From assembly GCF_013377905.1 (NCBI RefSeq), contig NZ_JABKAV010000008.1, positions 1 to 64,000 of the forward strand: 64,000 nucleotides of DNA, written 5' to 3'. The DNA comes from Hymenobacter terrestris (GTDB lineage Bacteria; Bacteroidota; Bacteroidia; Cytophagales; Hymenobacteraceae). Made by a program: the position numbers and the translations under genes. This document shows, in pieces, positions 62,229-64,000 of this stretch. Each line of letters starts with the position of its first letter. The first letter of the stretch is position 1. The notes under the pieces are model-generated. The model was not told where the DNA came from. It searched no databases and saw only the letters and a list, made by a program, of their open reading frames with translations.

Positions 62229-63315
62229 CGTTCGGAATCAGTTTCAGTAGCTCGTCCACAATCGTGGCCGTGGCTTGAGGGCGGGCAAGCTGCAGAATGT
62301 TGGTGCTTAGCTGCTGCTGGCGCGCCGGGTTTTGGAGTAACGCCAAGGTTTCGTCGTAGAGCGTGGCGGCGGCCTCGGCGTCGCGCACGAGCAGGGCGGC
62401 GTCCTGAGTGCTGAGGGCCAGGGCATTCTTGGTCTGGTGGTCTTCGGCTACATTGGGCGAGGGCACCAGGATGCTCGGCTTGCCCGTCAGGCACAGCTCC
62501 GACACCGACAGTGCCCCAGCCCGGCTCACCACCACGTCGGCAGCGGCGTAGGCCAGATCCATGCGGCGGATGAACTCTAGGGCCTGCAAACCGGCGGCGG
62601 CAAATGGGGCGGCCTGCTTGCCGGCTTCTGGAAAATAGAGCTTGCCGGTTTGCCAGAGCAACTGCACGCCGGCCTCCTGCAGGCGGGGCAGCGCGGTGGC
62701 AGTGGCCTGGTTGAGCGTACGCGCCCCTAGGCTGCCCCCAATCACAAGCAGCACCGGCCGGGCTGCATCGAGCCCGAAAAAGGCCAGGGCCTCGGCACGC
62801 TGGCCGCTGGCAATTTCGGTGCGCACGGGGTTACCGGTTAGCGTCAGCCGGTTGCTGGGGAAGAACTTTTCCATGCCCTCGTAGGCTACACAGATGCGTT
62901 GGACCCGTTTGGCCAGTAATTTATTTACGAGGCCGGCGTAGGAGTTCTGCTCCTGAATAAGGGCCGGAATGCCTCGCGAAGTGGCCGCCAGCAGCACCGG
63001 GGCCGAGGCATAGCCGCCCACGCCCACTACGGCATCGGGCCGGAACTTCTCAATGATTTTACCGGCTTTGCGCACGGCCCGCATCACTTTAATCGGGAAC
63101 AGCAGGTTTTTAGGCGTCAGGCTGCGCTGCAGGCCGGCAATATCGAGGCCGATAATCTCGTAGCCTGCTTCGGGTATCCGGGTCATCTCCATGCGGCCGT
63201 TAGCGCCCACAAACAGAATTTCGGCGTCGGGAAAGCGCCGCCGCACTTCGTTGGCAATGGCCACGGCCGGAAAAATGTGCCCCCCGGTGCCGCCGCCGCT
63301 GATGATGAGTTTCAT
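62224..63315 (-). CDS. murG: UDP-N-acetylglucosamine--N-acetylmuramyl transferase
   Basis: A 363-residue GT-B glycosyltransferase. The N-terminal G-loop ISGGGTGGHIFPAVAIANEV (partial), the DAVVGVGGYASAPVL segment and a second G-loop VIGGSLGARTLNQA are canonical; the C-terminal RAGALSVSELCLTGKPSILVPSP region binds UDP-GlcNAc. It converts lipid I to lipid II at the inner membrane. It lies between murC and ftsW with repeat-filled gaps of ~110 bases on both sides. The GGGGCGGGGC repeat overlaps its 3' end. Confidence 0.96.
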   Translation of the reverse strand: MKLIISGGGTGGHIFPAVAIANEVRRRFPDAEILFVGANGRMEMTRIPEAGYEIIGLDIAGLQRSLTPKNLLFPIKVMRAVRKAGKIIEKFRPDAVVGVGGYASAPVLLAATSRGIPALIQEQNSYAGLVNKLLAKRVQRICVAYEGMEKFFPSNRLTLTGNPVRTEIASGQRAEALAFFGLDAARPVLLVIGGSLGARTLNQATATALPRLQEAGVQLLWQTGKLYFPEAGKQAAPFAAAGLQALEFIRRMDLAYAAADVVVSRAGALSVSELCLTGKPSILVPSPNVAEDHQTKNALALSTQDAALLVRDAEAAATLYDETLALLQNPARQQQLSTNILQLARPQATATIVDELLKLIPNA

Positions 63316-63339
63316 GCTTTGAGCTTAGTATTTTACGCC

Positions 63340-63412
63340 TAGTGCTTAGGCTGTTAGACGCTGCCGGAATAATAGAAAGGCCCAATCACCAGGCACGAAC
63401 AGCTAAGCACTA
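63340..63412. repeat. AGCTAAGCAC-type inverted repeat between murG and ftsW
   Basis: TAGTGCTTAGGCTGTT (63340-63355) and AACAGCTAAGCACTA (63398-63412) are inverted complements with one extra base. The unit AACAGCTAA relates it to the AGCTGTTAGC family found elsewhere in the window. Confidence 0.65.
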
Positions 63413-63422
63413 CCAGCAACCG

Positions 63423-64000
63423 CTAATAGCTGACCGATACTTTCGGGATGCGGGCGGTATCGGCGGGCTGGTCAGTCATGGGGCGGATTTCCCGCTCGCC
63501 ACGGCTTACAGCCAGAATAATGCCGATGCTGATGCCGGTGAAGATGAGCGAGGTACCGCCCATGCTGAGCAGCGGCAGCGGCAGACCGGTAATTGGGCCC
63601 AGGCCCACGGCCACGCCCATATTCACCATAGCCTGCAGCACTAAGCTAAAGGTAAGCCCCGCTGAGAGCAGCCCTCCGAAGGCCCCGTAACTATTCATCA
63701 CCGTTTTCAATCCTCGATAGAGGAAGGCCAGATAAAGGAACAGCACTATCACGCCCCCAAACAGGCCGTATTCTTCAATAATGATGGCGTAGATGAAGTC
63801 GGAATACGGGTGGGGCATGATGTTGCGCTCGGTGCTTTTGCCGGGCCCCTTGCCGAACACGCCGCCCGTAGCCTCGGCAATGTAGGCGTGCTCCAGCTGA
63901 AACGGCACCGGCTTGCTCTTGTCGGTGAAGCTCTCAATGCGCGACTGCACCGTTTTCCAGCGCTGCCCCGCCACTAGGCCCACGCCGCCAATCACAACGC
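63423..64000 (-). CDS. ftsW: lipid II flippase/polymerase FtsW (C-terminal part; runs off the window)
   Basis: The last ~190 residues of a SEDS-family protein. Visible features: QLEHAYIAEATGGVFGKGPGKSTERN with the conserved Gly-rich loop, IMPHPYSDFIYAIIIEEYGLFGG, and LPLPLLSMGGTSLIFTGISIGIILAVSRG, plus several membrane segments, which are characteristic of FtsW/RodA. FtsW is the septal peptidoglycan polymerase. The N-terminal half lies beyond the right end, so the true start is outside the window; the Met visible near 63995 is internal. It heads the dcw run ftsW-murG-murC-ftsQ-ftsA-ftsZ in this window. Confidence 0.93.
   Translation of the reverse strand, partial: VVIGGVGLVAGQRWKTVQSRIESFTDKSKPVPFQLEHAYIAEATGGVFGKGPGKSTERNIMPHPYSDFIYAIIIEEYGLFGGVIVLFLYLAFLYRGLKTVMNSYGAFGGLLSAGLTFSLVLQAMVNMGVAVGLGPITGLPLPLLSMGGTSLIFTGISIGIILAVSRGEREIRPMTDQPADTARIPKVSVSY

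Overview
This window is chromosomal DNA from a GC-rich member of the Bacteroidota, most likely Hymenobacter or a close relative in the Cytophagales. Evidence read from the sequence: promoters of the TTTG-N19/20-TAnnTTTG type, almost no Shine-Dalgarno sequences, three proteins with type IX secretion (T9SS) or gliding-motility C-terminal sorting domains, an sdhCAB operon with a single fused membrane subunit, a MSEP-CTERM/exosortase pair, and the ftsW-murG-murC-ftsQ-ftsA-ftsZ cluster. I saw no prophage, insertion sequence, integrase or CRISPR array. The genus is an inference.

Layout. 1-7 kb: a small lipoprotein, RluE-type pseudouridine synthase, a membrane-anchored hydrolase, dnaK with a candidate sigma54 promoter and palindromic operator, an FAD monooxygenase and a phage-like annealing-type protein. 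7-19 kb: LolD-type ATPase, a GH113-like hydrolase, sucC, a transglutaminase-like secreted protein, Ohr, tRNA-Arg(CCG), a fasciclin protein, a T9SS-exported endonuclease I with Calx-beta and lamin-tail domains, a GNAT, two small acidic disordered proteins, a tandem Usp, and a decayed Gfo/Idh/MocA fragment. 19-29 kb: a TonB-dependent receptor, several proteins of unknown function, a LytS/LytTR two-component pair and PaaN. 29-38 kb: a T9SS subtilase, an AT-rich island with a small gene, and a three-gene minus-strand unit of exosortase, its MSEP-CTERM VIT-domain substrate and a DUF2459 protein. 38-51 kb: aconitase, a TlpA-like lipoprotein, a second tandem Usp, a small zinc-ribbon protein, a polytopic membrane protein, polyprenyl synthase, a hydrolase-membrane protein-folK unit, fabD, and a very large gliding-associated surface protein. 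52-64 kb: sdhCAB, an FMN reductase, a 54-residue lipoprotein, and the division/cell-wall cluster running off the right edge (ftsW partial).

Working together: sucC, aconitase and sdhCAB are TCA-cycle genes; FtsW, MurG, MurC, FtsQ, FtsA and FtsZ build the septum; fabD, the polyprenyl synthase and folK are housekeeping. Two independent envelope sorting routes occur side by side: T9SS (three cargo proteins) and an exosortase with a single adjacent substrate.

The least ordinary features are the exosortase unit, the dnaK control region, and at least four families of interspersed repeats (a GTCATTC/GAATGAC inverted repeat, a GGGGCGGGGC inverted repeat, an AGCTGTTAGC family and an AATTTTTAATTG-like family). 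These occupy intergenic gaps of the division cluster and sdh operon and appear to have entered the murC reading frame. Long hairpins without T-tracts end several transcription units. All calls are from reading the sequence only; no database search was run.
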